Virus record (IMG/VR): IMGVR_UViG_3300003690_000155 | Location: 1,216-38,938 of that record | DNA: 37,723 bases | Origin: a virus | Reading direction: 5' to 3' (one strand) | Shown: positions 37,632-37,723 of the stretch, in pieces | Layout: each line of letters begins with the position of its first letter | How positions within the stretch are numbered: the first letter of the stretch is position 1 | Notes under the pieces: model-generated | Told to the model about the DNA's origin: nothing | The model's database searches: none | The model's input: only the letters and a program-made list of their open reading frames with translations | Program-made: the position numbers and the translations under genes

Positions 37632-37723
37632 TTTGATCAGGTACAAGGCTAACTTTCAGCCAGAACCATATGCTCTATGGGTTGGGCCTTGTCTGGTAAC
37701 GTATCAGTATCCACCGCCTGATG
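37618..37723 (+). CDS. MKVGDLI array gene 6 (3' end outside window)
   Basis: Starts at GTG 37618 with the same 14-nt overlap: MKVGDLIRYKANFQPEPYAL, then WVGPCLVTYQYPPPD to the window edge. It shows that the array continues beyond 37723. Confidence 0.68.
   Translation, partial: MKVGDLIRYKANFQPEPYALWVGPCLVTYQYPPPD

Noticed and set aside
1-37723. CRISPR array, transposon, integrase or attachment site
   Set aside because: No regularly spaced repeats with unique spacers, no transposase or recombinase genes other than the RecA-type protein, and no terminal repeats were found. The right-end repeats are coding-gene junctions.

Overview
The window looks like part of a large, strictly lytic-type bacteriophage genome, probably a tailed myovirus-like phage of an environmental (plausibly marine) bacterium. 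The evidence is a dense one-strand gene order with 4 to 23 nt start/stop overlaps, phage replication genes, an endolysin, a tRNA cluster and many tiny genes. There is no integrase, transposase or CRISPR array. No capsid, portal or terminase gene was recognised, so the class is inferred. Host identity cannot be read from the sequence. Clean TTGACA/TATAAT-type promoters suggest that host sigma-70 RNA polymerase is used for many genes.

Layout. (1) 1-6.4 kb: the end of a RecA-type recombinase, two small secreted proteins, a deaminase, a flap-endonuclease homologue with a fused N-terminal module, a DnaB-type helicase and a B12-dependent class II ribonucleotide reductase. (2) 6.4-9.3 kb: a GroES-like co-chaperonin, an amidase endolysin, a HExxH metzincin-like lipoprotein, then an iron-sulphur assembly cluster (IscU, Nfu and a broken IscA). 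(3) 9.3-15.2 kb: two poorly known proteins, a C-family (DnaE) DNA polymerase split by an exact 61-bp tandem duplication, and a ClpP protease. (4) 15.2-18.7 kb: a nucleotide and redox operon (dUTPase, adenine methyltransferase, thioredoxin, IMPDH-like enzyme) and two small regulators. (5) 18.7-25.5 kb: an acidic protein, a second ClpP, a nuclease-fold candidate, GroEL, small proteins, a D12-methyltransferase-like protein and a membrane protein. (6) 25.5-32 kb: a very long gene of probable virion type broken by apparent frameshifts, an anchored trypsin-like protease and a nucleotidyltransferase. (7) 32-37.7 kb: glutaredoxin, tRNAs, a structured RNA candidate, tiny genes, and a tandem array of overlapping genes whose proteins all begin MKxGDL.

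How it fits together: the phage carries its own replisome parts (recombinase, nuclease, helicase, polymerase), dNTP supply (NrdJ, deaminase, dUTPase, thioredoxin/glutaredoxin, IMPDH) and protein-quality machinery (GroEL/GroES, two ClpP, a trypsin-like protease). It also has Fe-S assembly proteins that would need the host's cysteine desulfurase.

The most unusual parts are the MKxGDL array at the right end and its dispersed relatives. In the array, each gene overlaps the next by exactly 14 nt, and the conserved protein C-terminus is written by the ribosome-binding site and start of the following gene. A related module has replaced the N-terminus, including the first catalytic aspartate, of the flap endonuclease. 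Several reading frames are broken (dnaE, iscA, the long gene). These may be real or may be assembly errors, and should be checked against reads.
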